DNA from: Tsuneonella troitsensis
Lineage (GTDB): Bacteria; Pseudomonadota; Alphaproteobacteria; Sphingomonadales; Sphingomonadaceae
Assembly (NCBI RefSeq): GCF_001441535.1
Contig: NZ_LMAU01000001.1
Span: 372,001 to 436,000, forward strand
DNA length: 64,000 nucleotides
Direction of reading: 5' to 3'
The notes under the pieces were generated by a model. It had not been told where the DNA came from and searched no databases. It worked only from the letters and a program-made list of their open reading frames with translations. This document shows, one piece after another, positions 55,167 through 62,982 of this stretch (position 1 is the stretch's first letter; each line of letters starts with the position of its first letter). The translations under genes and the position numbers were made by a program.

Positions 55167-55188
55167 GCGCCCCTAAGGCGAGGGGCGC
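55167..55188. other. hairpin in the rpmI leader / SDR tail
   Basis: Perfect 8-bp stem (55167-55174 with 55181-55188) and a six-base loop, in the 189 bp between the SDR stop and the rpmI start, both on the minus strand. No T-run follows on that strand. It could be an attenuator or a bidirectional terminator-like structure. Confidence 0.4.
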
Positions 55189-55250
55189 CAAAAGGCAACC
55201 CCGAACGCGCGCCCGCCCGAATGCCTCCGCCGGTCTGACGACAAGGGGGC

Positions 55251-56009
55251 CTAGTCGGTGTAGATCATCTTCACGGTCATGCCGCCGTCCACCACGATCC
55301 GCTGGCCGGTGACGAAACCGGCATCGACCAGCCATTCGACCGCACCCGCGATGTCTTCGGGCAGCCCCACCCGCCCAGCCGGATGTTGCCTGCGAGCGGC
55401 GGCGGAATGATCGGGCTCCTTGCGGGAGGCCGCTTTCTGCCACGGTCCGGTCTCGATCCATCCCGGCAGCACCGCGTTCACCCGGACCGCCGGGCCCAGG
55501 CTCACCGCCATCGCGTGCGTCAGCGCGTCGAGCCCGCCCTTCGCGGCCGCATAGCCATAAGTGTCCGGTTCGCTCATCAGCGCGCGCGTGCTGGATACGT
55601 TGACGATGGAGGCGCCTTCCGCCCGGCGGAGCAGCGGAAGGGCCTCGCGGCTGCACAGGAACGCCGCGGTCAGGCTGGCATCGATCCACCGCTGCCAATC
55701 GCCCAGCCTCAGATCCTCCAGCGGGCCGCAATACGGGTCCGCGATCCCGGCATTGTTGACGAGGCAGGTGAGCGCATCCTCGCCCAGCCATGTGGCGATG
55801 CGCTCGAACGCGCGGCGCACCTGTGCCTCGCGCCCGACATCGCAGCGCAGCCCGAGAAAGCGGGCCTTCGGCATGAGCTGGGAAACTTCGCGCAGGGCCT
55901 CGGCATCGCTGTCGAGCACCGCGACGCGCCAGCCAATACCGTGGAAATGCAGCGCGAGCGCGCGGCCTATGCCCGCCGCTCCGCCGGTGATCGCTATCGC
56001 CTTGTCCAT
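55251..56009 (-). CDS. short-chain dehydrogenase/reductase
   Basis: 252 residues. Rossmann motif TGGAAGIGRALA, DVGREAQVRRAF, CLVNNAG, catalytic Ser in VNVSSTRAL, Tyr-x3-Lys in YGYAAAKGGLDAL. It ends GGMTVKMIYTD, usual for 3-oxoacyl-ACP-reductase-like SDRs. The substrate is unknown. A membrane sulfatase-family gene lies 39 bp upstream on the same strand. Confidence 0.87.
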   Translation of the reverse strand: MDKAIAITGGAAGIGRALALHFHGIGWRVAVLDSDAEALREVSQLMPKARFLGLRCDVGREAQVRRAFERIATWLGEDALTCLVNNAGIADPYCGPLEDLRLGDWQRWIDASLTAAFLCSREALPLLRRAEGASIVNVSSTRALMSEPDTYGYAAAKGGLDALTHAMAVSLGPAVRVNAVLPGWIETGPWQKAASRKEPDHSAAARRQHPAGRVGLPEDIAGAVEWLVDAGFVTGQRIVVDGGMTVKMIYTD

Positions 56010-56048
56010 GCGCTCAGAACGCCGGGCCCCCCGGGAGGTGCCCGACGG

Positions 56049-58043
56049 TCAGTGCCCGCCGCGTTGTCGTTCTCGCCAGCGTTCCGATCCCCAGCGCGCG
56101 ACCACCGCGTCGGCGCGGCTGCGGTCCCGCCCGGTGAGCGAGGCGTAGGTCGTGCAGCGACCGCTCTCGCGGAAGCACACATCGCCGGTGTCGAGGCGCA
56201 GGCTGGTCAATTGTCCGTCCGGTCCCGCCAGGCCGATCGCGGTCGGCCGATCGATGGGCCCGATGTGCATGAACGGCGCCGCGGTCACCGGCGCGGGCGG
56301 CGCGCCGTGTATCGCCGCGTTCAGGATCGCGCGATAGTCCGACAGCGCCACCGGGCCCGACGGCAGCAGGCCGGGCCTGCTTGCCACCAGCAGCGTGGCG
56401 AACTGCTCGGCGTTGATCACGTGCCCGTGGCCGAGGAACCCGCCCTCGAACAGCTCTTCTCCGTGATCACCGGTGACGATCAGGATCGTGTCGTCCCACA
56501 CCCCCTTGGCCTTGAGCCGCGCGACCAGTTCGCCCAGCCAGCGGTCGGCGTGGGCGACCGCATTCCAGTACGTCTCGCGCACCTTGTCGGCATTGGCGGC
56601 GGAGATCGCGCCGCGCGGCAAGGGCTCGGCGGTCAGCCGGCGTTCGACCTCGGCGTGGTCGTAGGGAAAATGCGCCGACTGGAAATTGAAATAGGCCATG
56701 TACGGCCGCGCGCGCCAGTCTTCCCGCCACAGCGTTCGGTCGAAAGCGGCGAGGAGGTGGCTCTCGTCGACCAGCAGGCTGCCCTGCGCCGCGAAATCGA
56801 ACGCGCGCTTCTCTCGCAGCGTCTCGGCATCGACGTGCACGTCGGCGCTCGCCCGCATCCCGACGGTCTCGGAGATATCGCCGAAATCTTCCGGCTGGCC
56901 GGAGAACACGCCGATGCGGTAGCCGCTCGCCTTGAGGTCGGTGAATAGCGACGGATCGCCCTTGCGCGGGGCCAGCGCGCCCGAGAACAGCGATTTCAGG
57001 CTTTCGGTGGTGAAACCGACGTGGCTGAATGCCGGGCGCGCCACGCTGCCCGCTGCTGCGAGCGCCTCGAGATTGGGGGCGACCGGCTGTCCGTTTATCC
57101 GCTTGCCCAGCACGTCGCTGCGGGTCGTCTCCATGACCACGACGATCACGTGCGGACGCTTGCCTGCGAACACTTGGGCTCCCGGCGCCGACGCCAGCGG
57201 CACGAGCCGCAGGTCGCCGCCGTAACCGTCCTCGTCGATGCCGTTGCCGGGAATGTCGAGCGCGAGCGGGTGGCGCGCCGGATCGAACGGGGCGGTGTCC
57301 GGCTGGGCGACGAACAGGCCGTAGCCGTCGCGGTCGAAATCGCTCGCGAAATCCAGCCCCGACACCAACGTGCCCCAAGCAAGCGTCCGGTCGAGCGCGA
57401 ATGCGGCATCGCTGCCGGTACGGGGAATGGCGAAGGCGAGCGCCAGGAACAACGCTGCCGCAACCGCTGTCGCTTTCCCGCTCGGTGCAGCCGGTCGCGG
57501 CAGGTCGGCGGGCAGGACGGCGGTCAGCAGGCGCGCGGCAAGCCAGGCGGCGCACGCGGACCCGCCCAGCACCAGAAGCGCCACGCCGATCTCGCTCATC
57601 CCGAACAGGATCGCATCGACGAGGCTGCCACCGCCAAGCTGCTTGAGCAGGGCAAACCCCACCGCGTCGCTGAAATAGGCCGCCAGCCGGTATTGCGCGG
57701 CCAGTATCCCGGCGAACAGCGCGCCATTGAGGATCGCGAAGACGAACACCGGCGCCCAGCCGGGTCGTCCGCGCGTCAGCTTATGTGCCAGCCACCAGCC
57801 CGCCAGGCCCAGCAGCGCCATCGCCGCACCGTAACCACCCGCGAACAGCGCGCGCTCGGTCAGGGTATCGACCGTCCGGCTCACCCCGAAGCCGCCGGTG
57901 AACAGGCCGAACTTGCGGTCCGCCAGCCCCAGCTCGACGATCGCCGTTGCCACGACCACCGCGAACGGGACGAGCGCGAGCAGCCGCGCCCACCCCAGTC
58001 GGGGCGCGCCGATGTCGGGCGTTGGCAGGGCGCTCGTTGCCAT
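56049..58043 (-). CDS. membrane-anchored sulfatase/phosphoethanolamine-transferase-like protein
   Basis: 664 residues. About five transmembrane helices cover residues 15-215. A linker with Ca-binding-like repeats (DFDRDGYG and NGIDEDGYGGD) follows. The alkaline-phosphatase-fold domain from about residue 290 shows VIVVVMETTRSDVLG (metal and catalytic Thr region), NFQSAHFPYDH and LIVTGDHGEELFEGGFLGHGH. This is the layout of enzymes that modify lipid A or periplasmic glycans, but the exact donor is unknown. Confidence 0.85.
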   Translation of the reverse strand: MATSALPTPDIGAPRLGWARLLALVPFAVVVATAIVELGLADRKFGLFTGGFGVSRTVDTLTERALFAGGYGAAMALLGLAGWWLAHKLTRGRPGWAPVFVFAILNGALFAGILAAQYRLAAYFSDAVGFALLKQLGGGSLVDAILFGMSEIGVALLVLGGSACAAWLAARLLTAVLPADLPRPAAPSGKATAVAAALFLALAFAIPRTGSDAAFALDRTLAWGTLVSGLDFASDFDRDGYGLFVAQPDTAPFDPARHPLALDIPGNGIDEDGYGGDLRLVPLASAPGAQVFAGKRPHVIVVVMETTRSDVLGKRINGQPVAPNLEALAAAGSVARPAFSHVGFTTESLKSLFSGALAPRKGDPSLFTDLKASGYRIGVFSGQPEDFGDISETVGMRASADVHVDAETLREKRAFDFAAQGSLLVDESHLLAAFDRTLWREDWRARPYMAYFNFQSAHFPYDHAEVERRLTAEPLPRGAISAANADKVRETYWNAVAHADRWLGELVARLKAKGVWDDTILIVTGDHGEELFEGGFLGHGHVINAEQFATLLVASRPGLLPSGPVALSDYRAILNAAIHGAPPAPVTAAPFMHIGPIDRPTAIGLAGPDGQLTSLRLDTGDVCFRESGRCTTYASLTGRDRSRADAVVARWGSERWRERQRGGH

Positions 58044-58102
58044 GCGCCCGCCATTACCCGAGCCGGTTTAGGATATGGCTAACGCGCGGAAATCGCGCGC
58101 GA

Positions 58103-58885
58103 TCAGTGCGCGCAGGCGAGCGCCTCGACCACGTCCTCGAGCCGCGCGGGATCGCCCAGCGCGATCACGTGCCCCTCGCTGCCCGCGTGCAGCGGTTCGC
58201 CGTTCCAGTCCGCCATGGTCCCGCCCGCGCCCTCGACCACCGGCACCAGCGCCGCGAAATCGTGGAGCTTCAGGCCGCTTTCGCAGACGAGGTCCACCTG
58301 ACCGCTCGCCAAGAGGCCGTAGTTGTAGCAGTCGCCGCCCCAGATCATGCGCCTATGCGCGGTCTTCGCGGCCAGGGCCATGAAGTGCTCCGCCGCATGG
58401 TCGTCGAAATATTGCGGCCCGGTGGACGCGAGGACGGCGTCGGTCAGCTCGCGGCAGGGCCGGGTGCGCACCGCGCGGCCGTTGAACGTGGTCGCCTGGC
58501 CCATCGCGCCGACCCAGCGCTCGCCGGCGATCGGCTGGTCGATCACGCCCAGCACCGGAAACCCGTCGTGCAGCAGCGCGATCAGCGTGCCGAATATCGG
58601 CCGGCCGCACGCGAAGCTGACGGTGCCGTCGATCGGATCGAGCACCCAGGTGCGCGCGGCGCCTTCGCGCTCGCTGCCGAATTCCTCGCCGATGATCCCG
58701 TCGCGCGATGCCTCGGCGGTGAGGATGCGCCGCATCGCCTCCTCGGCGGCGCGATCGGCCAGGGTGACGGGAGAGGCATCGTCTTTGGCTTCGATCCCGA
58801 TCTCGCCGCGAAAGAACGGGCGGATCGCCGCGCCGGCCGCTTCGGCGAGGCGATTGGCGAGGGCGATGTCGTCGGTAAGGCTCAC
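58103..58885 (-). CDS. hisN: inositol-monophosphatase-family protein, likely histidinol-phosphatase
   Basis: 260 residues. Metal motifs IIGEEFGSE, VLDPIDGTVSF and WGGDCYNYG..LKLHDFAALVPVVEGAGG fit the HisN branch of the family, which dephosphorylates histidinol phosphate. A general inositol monophosphatase is the alternative. It follows prs by 4 bp; both use or make phosphoribosyl-linked intermediates, consistent with a histidine role. Confidence 0.85.
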   Translation of the reverse strand: MSLTDDIALANRLAEAAGAAIRPFFRGEIGIEAKDDASPVTLADRAAEEAMRRILTAEASRDGIIGEEFGSEREGAARTWVLDPIDGTVSFACGRPIFGTLIALLHDGFPVLGVIDQPIAGERWVGAMGQATTFNGRAVRTRPCRELTDAVLASTGPQYFDDHAAEHFMALAAKTAHRRMIWGGDCYNYGLLASGQVDLVCESGLKLHDFAALVPVVEGAGGTMADWNGEPLHAGSEGHVIALGDPARLEDVVEALACAH

Positions 58886-58889
58886 GCGA

Positions 58890-59825
58890 TCAGTCGAACA
58901 GGCTCGACACGCTGCTTTCGTCCGCGATCCGGCGGACCGCTTCGCCGATCAGCGGGGCGATCGAGAGATAGCGGATGCGGGTCGAATCGGTGGCGGCATC
59001 GGTCGCCAGGATCGAGTCGGTGATGACCAGTTCCTCGAGCGCGGACTGGTCCACCCGCGCCACCGCGCCGCCCGACAGCACGCCGTGGGTGATGTAGGCG
59101 GTCACCGAGCTGGCGCCGCCGTCGAGCAACGCCTGCGCGGCGTTGCAGAGCGTGCCGCCCGAATCGACGATGTCGTCGATCAGGATGCAGTGGCGATCCT
59201 TGACCTCGCCGATGATGTTCATGACTTCGGACGAGCCTGGCTTGTCGCGGCGCTTGTCGACGATCGCCAGCGGCACGTTGTCGAGCCGCTTGGCGAGCGC
59301 ACGGGCGCGTACCACGCCGCCGACGTCGGGCGAGACCACCATCAGCTCGCGCGTGCCGTAACGGGCCTGGATGTCCGCCGCCATGACGGGGGCGGCAAAC
59401 AGGTTGTCGGTCGGAATGTCGAAAAAGCCCTGGATTTGCCCCGCGTGCAGGTCGACCGCTAGCACCCGGTCGGCGCCCGCCTGGGTGATGAGGTTGGCGA
59501 CGAGCTTCGCGGAGATCGGCGTGCGCGGGCCGGGTTTGCGGTCCTGCCGGGCATAGCCGAAATAGGGGATCACGGCGGTGATCCGCTTGGCCGACGCGCG
59601 CTTCAGCGCGTCGATGCAGATCAGCAGTTCCATCAGGTTGTCGTTCGCCGGAAAGCCGGTCGACTGGACCACGAACATGTCCTGCCCGCGCACATTCTCG
59701 TGAATCTCGACGAAGATCTCCTCGTCGGCAAAGCGGCGGACGCTGGCATCGACCAGCGGCATCTCGAGATAACCGGCGATCGCACGGGCGAGCGGCAGGT
59801 TCGCATTGCCGGACATGATCTTCAT
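58890..59825 (-). CDS. prs: ribose-phosphate pyrophosphokinase
   Basis: 311 residues. PRPP synthase with ATP/ribose-5-P motifs: [39 protein letters not shown], the PRPP loop [14 protein letters not shown], and [18 protein letters not shown]. The product PRPP feeds purine, pyrimidine, NAD, His and Trp synthesis. It leads the prs-hisN pair. Confidence 0.97.
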   Translation of the reverse strand: MKIMSGNANLPLARAIAGYLEMPLVDASVRRFADEEIFVEIHENVRGQDMFVVQSTGFPANDNLMELLICIDALKRASAKRITAVIPYFGYARQDRKPGPRTPISAKLVANLITQAGADRVLAVDLHAGQIQGFFDIPTDNLFAAPVMAADIQARYGTRELMVVSPDVGGVVRARALAKRLDNVPLAIVDKRRDKPGSSEVMNIIGEVKDRHCILIDDIVDSGGTLCNAAQALLDGGASSVTAYITHGVLSGGAVARVDQSALEELVITDSILATDAATDSTRIRYLSIAPLIGEAVRRIADESSVSSLFD

Positions 59826-59918
59826 CGGGGCAGGGGTCCTCTGTCGGCGGAATCGGCTGCGCGCGGCTTAGACGAGGGTCCTGCGATTGCAATGGGGCGG
59901 TGCGTTGGGGGGCCCACG

Positions 59919-59942
59919 CTTCGACAGGCTCAGGACGAGCGG
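59919..59942 (+). repeat. single 24-bp REP-like repeat
   Basis: Same unit as the pair at 48035-48109. It differs from the 48086-48109 copy at only two positions in the variable part. It stands alone, without an inverted partner nearby. Confidence 0.7.
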
Positions 59943-60094
59943 GGTGAGTTTGGAGAAGCCTAATTTCGCTCTCGATCACGCCAAACCTGTCGATACATGG
60001 TCGCACGCACCCACCCTATTTTTGGCCCAGTTTGGGAGTGCGCCGGTCGCCAAAGCGGACCGGTAGCTAACGACCCCATTGCGGACGTCGGCGC

Positions 60095-60130
60095 ACAGGG
60101 TAGGAAGACACTACAGGGCAGGAAGACACT
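60095..60130 (+). repeat. 18-bp tandem duplication carrying the ribosome binding site
   Basis: ACAGGGTAGGAAGACACT (60095-60112) is followed directly by the same sequence with one T-to-C change (60113-60130). Each copy contains AGGAAG. The second copy is correctly placed as Shine-Dalgarno for ATG 60132; the first copy is now spare. Confidence 0.8.
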
Positions 60131-60131
60131 G

Positions 60132-60362
60132 ATGCGCGGGCTAAACAGTTATCCTAAGTGGGTGCCTCTACTAATCGGCGTGGCGTGTCTTGTCGCTGGG
60201 GTTCTGGCTAACGCCTCCGGTTACACGGCTGTTGGCGTCGGCCTGCTAGTCTTCGGGGTCGGCATGGTCATCCCTCGGCGCGGCGATCGGCTAACGAATG
60301 GGAAGAACGACAGCGAACCACCCTCATTGGGGACATTCAGCGTTCGACTTCTTCGAAGCTGA
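60132..60362 (+). CDS. small two-helix membrane protein
   Basis: 76 residues from ATG 60132, preceded by AGGAAG at six bases. Two hydrophobic segments (about 10-30 and 34-48, VPLLIGVACLVAGVLANASG and AVGVGLLVFGVGMVIP) are followed by a basic, polar tail. GC content is lower than in the housekeeping neighbours. No family is recognised. Similar in size and topology, not clearly in sequence, to the protein at 4505-4708. Its 3' end overlaps the convergent lipoprotein gene by 26 bp. Confidence 0.5.
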   Translation: MRGLNSYPKWVPLLIGVACLVAGVLANASGYTAVGVGLLVFGVGMVIPRRGDRLTNGKNDSEPPSLGTFSVRLLRS

Positions 60363-60726
60363 TCCTGATGCCCGAAACCTCGCTGTCCTTTTCGAAAATG
60401 CGCGACTTCGCAGCGTAGCGGATCAGCAAGTGGTCCGGTGCCATCCATTTGATTTCAGCCCATGGACCACCCCAATCACCTGCTGCTGCGGCTCCGTGGT
60501 CATCATCCGCTAGGAAGGCATTGCCGCTGACGGATGGCTGTTCAACATCAGTAACAACCGAGATCTGTGTTGAGAAGCCGGTAGTAGCGCCACAGTCCCG
60601 CTGGAGCATGATGGCGCTGTGCAGCCCGCCGGGAGCATCAACACGGCTGATCGGGTTGTTCGTGCAGGTGTCGGAGCAGCCACCGAGCGTGATCATTACA
60701 GCCACCAAGATGCTTTTTCGTAACAC
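60337..60726 (-). CDS. small lipoprotein of unknown function
   Basis: 129 residues from GTG 60726 (a TTG one codon earlier is possible). Lipoprotein signal MLRKSILVAVMITLGGC with Cys at residue 17, and two more Cys close by (SDTCTNN, QRDCGATTG). The central pattern ISRVDAPGGLHSAIMLQRDCG, ATTGFSTQISVV resembles a widespread small lipoprotein/DUF group in proteobacteria, but I cannot name it. It lies in the low-GC patch between prs and glpX. Confidence 0.7.
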   Translation of the reverse strand: MLRKSILVAVMITLGGCSDTCTNNPISRVDAPGGLHSAIMLQRDCGATTGFSTQISVVTDVEQPSVSGNAFLADDDHGAAAAGDWGGPWAEIKWMAPDHLLIRYAAKSRIFEKDSEVSGIRISFEEVER

Positions 60727-60882
60727 CAAGTCAGGGTAACTTACGCGGGTATATCGTCAACGTCCGCTTCCCACCCACATTGCGGATAATAGCCGCAGCA
60801 TACCCGATCCGGCCCCGCCGACACCGCCAAAACCGCCAAAGCCGCTTTCCTACACGCCGTCACCCGTGCCCTAAGCTCTGCG

Positions 60883-61388
60883 ATGAGCGAGCCCCACACC
60901 CACCGCCTCCGCCTCCGCCGCCGTCCCGGCTGGTTCCGCCCTGTCCCCTTGCGTGGTCGGCACGACGGGTGGAGCGAAGTGCGGCAGTGCGTGTTCCTGG
61001 CGCAGCTTTACGTCACCGGATCGGTGACAGCGGCGGCGAAGGCGGTGGGGATGAGCCGGGCGAGCGCTTACCGCCTGCGCGAGCGGCCGGGTGCGAAAAG
61101 CTTCGCCTTCGCGTGGGACCGGGTGCTGTCGCTCCCCGGCTGCGGCCATCCCGGCGCCGCGCGCGAGGATACTCGGAAGGTGACAATGGAGACACTGTTC
61201 GCGCGGCTGGAAAGCGAGCTGGCAAAGCCCGTCGTCTATCGCGGCGCGATGGCGGAATCGCACGAAAGCCCGAGAGTTCCGCGCTTTTCCGACTGTTGCG
61301 GTACACCGAGCGCTGGCCCGATCCGCCTGAAGATTCCGCGTTCTGGCGGGCGAACGCCGTTTGCGAAAGAGACCCCCGATCACCGTGA
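60883..61388 (+). pseudogene. helix-turn-helix protein, apparently frameshifted near its 3' end
   Basis: From ATG 60883 the frame encodes a basic start, HDGWSEVRQCVFLAQLY, and a helix-turn-helix VTGSVTAAAKAVGMSRASAYRLRERPGAKSFAFAWD. Around 61250-61275 the sensible frame changes. The original frame runs on as SPRVPRFSDCC to 61428 and would overlap glpX by 26 bp. The alternative frame gives PESSALFRLLRYTERW and stops at 61388, clear of glpX. A one-base loss (or two-base gain) explains this. It is either a recent pseudogene, a sequencing error or a shortened protein. Confidence 0.5.
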
Positions 61389-61402
61389 CAGGGTGGGCGA
61401 AA

Positions 61403-62392
61403 TCAGTTGGTGCGATGCTCGCCCTTGATCCACCTGACGGTGCCGCTCGAGGCGCGCATCACCACGCTTTCGGTGGTCATCTTGCCGCCGCGCAGGCGCT
61501 TCACGCCGTCGAGCAGACTGCCGCTGGTGACGCCGGTGGCGGCGAAGATGCAGTCGCCCTTGGCCAGTTCCTCCAGCTTGTAGATGCGGCCGAAGTCCTT
61601 GTCGGGGATGCCCCACTTGCGGGCGCGGGCCTTCTCGTCGTCGTTGCGGAAGACGAGGCGGCCGTTGAACTGCCCGCCGACGCAGCGCAGCGCGGCAGCC
61701 GCCAGCACGCCCTCGGGCGCGCCGCCGGTGCCCATGTACATGTCGATCGTGGTGTCGGGGTCGGTCACAGCGATCACGCCAGCCACGTCGCCGTCGCCGA
61801 TCAGTACCACGCCGCAGCCGAGCGCGCGGAGCTCCGCGATCAGCGCCGCATGGCGCGGACGGTCGAGCACGCAGACGATGATGTCGCCCGGCTCCACGCC
61901 CTTCGCGGCGGCGACCGCCCGCACGTTCTCGGTCGCCGATTTCGCCAGGTCGATCACGCCTTCGGGATAGCCGGGCCCGACGGCCAGCTTGTCCATGTAG
62001 GTATCGGGCGCGTTGAGCAGGCAGCCTTCTTCGGCAGCGGCGAGCACCGCGAGCGAGTTGGGTCCGGCCTTGGCAGTGATCGTGGTCCCCTCGAGCGGGT
62101 CCAGCGCGATGTCGATCTTGGGTCCCTTGCCGATCGCCCCGCCAACCTTTTCGCCGATGTAGAGCATCGGGGCCTCGTCGCGCTCCCCTTCGCCGATCAC
62201 CACGGTACCGTCGATCTCGAGCGTGTCGAACGCCTTGCGCATCGCTTCGACTGCGGCGGCGTCGGCGGCCTTTTCGTCGCCCCGCCCGACCAGCTTCGAC
62301 GCGGCGATCGCGGCTGCCTCGGTCACGCGGACGAGTTCGAGGACGAGGACGCGATCGAGCACGCTGGAACGCTTGGGACTTGTTGTGTTCAT
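61403..62392 (-). CDS. glpX: class II fructose-1,6-bisphosphatase
   Basis: 329 residues. GlpX-type motifs: LVRVTEAAAIAASKLVGRGDE, TVVIGEGERDEAPMLYIGE, ALDPLEGTTITAKAGPNS, and GTGGAPEGVLAAAALRCVGG. It removes the 1-phosphate of fructose bisphosphate in gluconeogenesis. It is the first gene downstream of hom in many sphingomonads, and hom lies next door here too, separated by a small divergent gene. Confidence 0.97.
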   Translation of the reverse strand: MNTTSPKRSSVLDRVLVLELVRVTEAAAIAASKLVGRGDEKAADAAAVEAMRKAFDTLEIDGTVVIGEGERDEAPMLYIGEKVGGAIGKGPKIDIALDPLEGTTITAKAGPNSLAVLAAAEEGCLLNAPDTYMDKLAVGPGYPEGVIDLAKSATENVRAVAAAKGVEPGDIIVCVLDRPRHAALIAELRALGCGVVLIGDGDVAGVIAVTDPDTTIDMYMGTGGAPEGVLAAAALRCVGGQFNGRLVFRNDDEKARARKWGIPDKDFGRIYKLEELAKGDCIFAATGVTSGSLLDGVKRLRGGKMTTESVVMRASSGTVRWIKGEHRTN

Positions 62393-62451
62393 GTGTAATT
62401 CACGCTCCGGACGGCTGTTTGCCGGGCGCGCTTAGCCGAGGGAGAGACCGA

Positions 62452-62982
62452 TTGTCGAGACGAGCGGTCGCCGCGCTGGGCGCACTGTTGTGCGGCGCTC
62501 CGCTTGCCGCGCAGGATGCACCGCCTCCGTCCACCGCCTCGGCCCCAGCCCCGGTGACCGCCGAGCAGGCGCTCGAAACCGCGCGCGAGGTGTACGGGCC
62601 GCCCGATCCGCGCAAGCGTGCCGAATGCCCGCCCCAGCGTCCCGGCGGAGAGATCGTGGTCTGCGGCCAGCTCGAGGACCCCGAGCAGTTCCGCGTCCAG
62701 TCGAGCGGCGACCTCGATCCCGAAGGCGCCGGCGCGCGCAGTGGCGGGCCGCGGCCGCCGGACGTGGGAACGGTCTATCCCGGTGTGGTGGTCGCGACCG
62801 GCTGCTTCATCCCGCCGTGTCCGCCGCCGATGCCGGTGCTGATCGACCTCAAGGCGATACCCGAAGCGCCGCCGGGGTCCGACGCCGACCGGATCGCACG
62901 AGGATTGGCGCCGAGGGGCCGCGACGATGCGCCGGTCGAGCCTGCCGACCTGCCGCCGCCGCCTGCTACGCCGCAAGAATAG
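62452..62982 (+). CDS. exported proline-rich protein of unknown function
   Basis: 176 residues from TTG 62452, preceded by GGAGAG at about six bases. A signal peptide (to about residue 20, LLCGAPLAAQ) is followed by a Pro-rich protein with four Cys (RAECPPQ, VVCGQLED, ATGCFIPPCPPP). The motif GEIVVCGQLEDPEQFRV recurs in small exported sphingomonad proteins I have seen but cannot name. Its last 17 bases overlap the convergent hom gene. Confidence 0.7.
   Translation: MSRRAVAALGALLCGAPLAAQDAPPPSTASAPAPVTAEQALETAREVYGPPDPRKRAECPPQRPGGEIVVCGQLEDPEQFRVQSSGDLDPEGAGARSGGPRPPDVGTVYPGVVVATGCFIPPCPPPMPVLIDLKAIPEAPPGSDADRIARGLAPRGRDDAPVEPADLPPPPATPQE

Larger units (their letters stand above)
59826..60131. 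other. intergenic region between prs and small membrane-protein gene
   Basis: 306 bp with lower GC than its surroundings. It contains a single REP-like repeat (59919-59942) and an 18-bp tandem duplication (60095-60130) right before the next start codon. It must hold the divergent promoters. No further gene or RNA is recognised. Confidence 0.6.

Noticed and set aside
55167-55188. Strong Rho-independent terminator for the SDR gene
   Set aside because: The stem is good, but no T-run follows on the minus strand, so it is only listed as a hairpin of uncertain role.
60095-60130. Target-site duplication of an insertion sequence
   Set aside because: The two 18-bp copies are directly adjacent with nothing between them, and no transposase or inverted ends are nearby; simple tandem duplication is sufficient.
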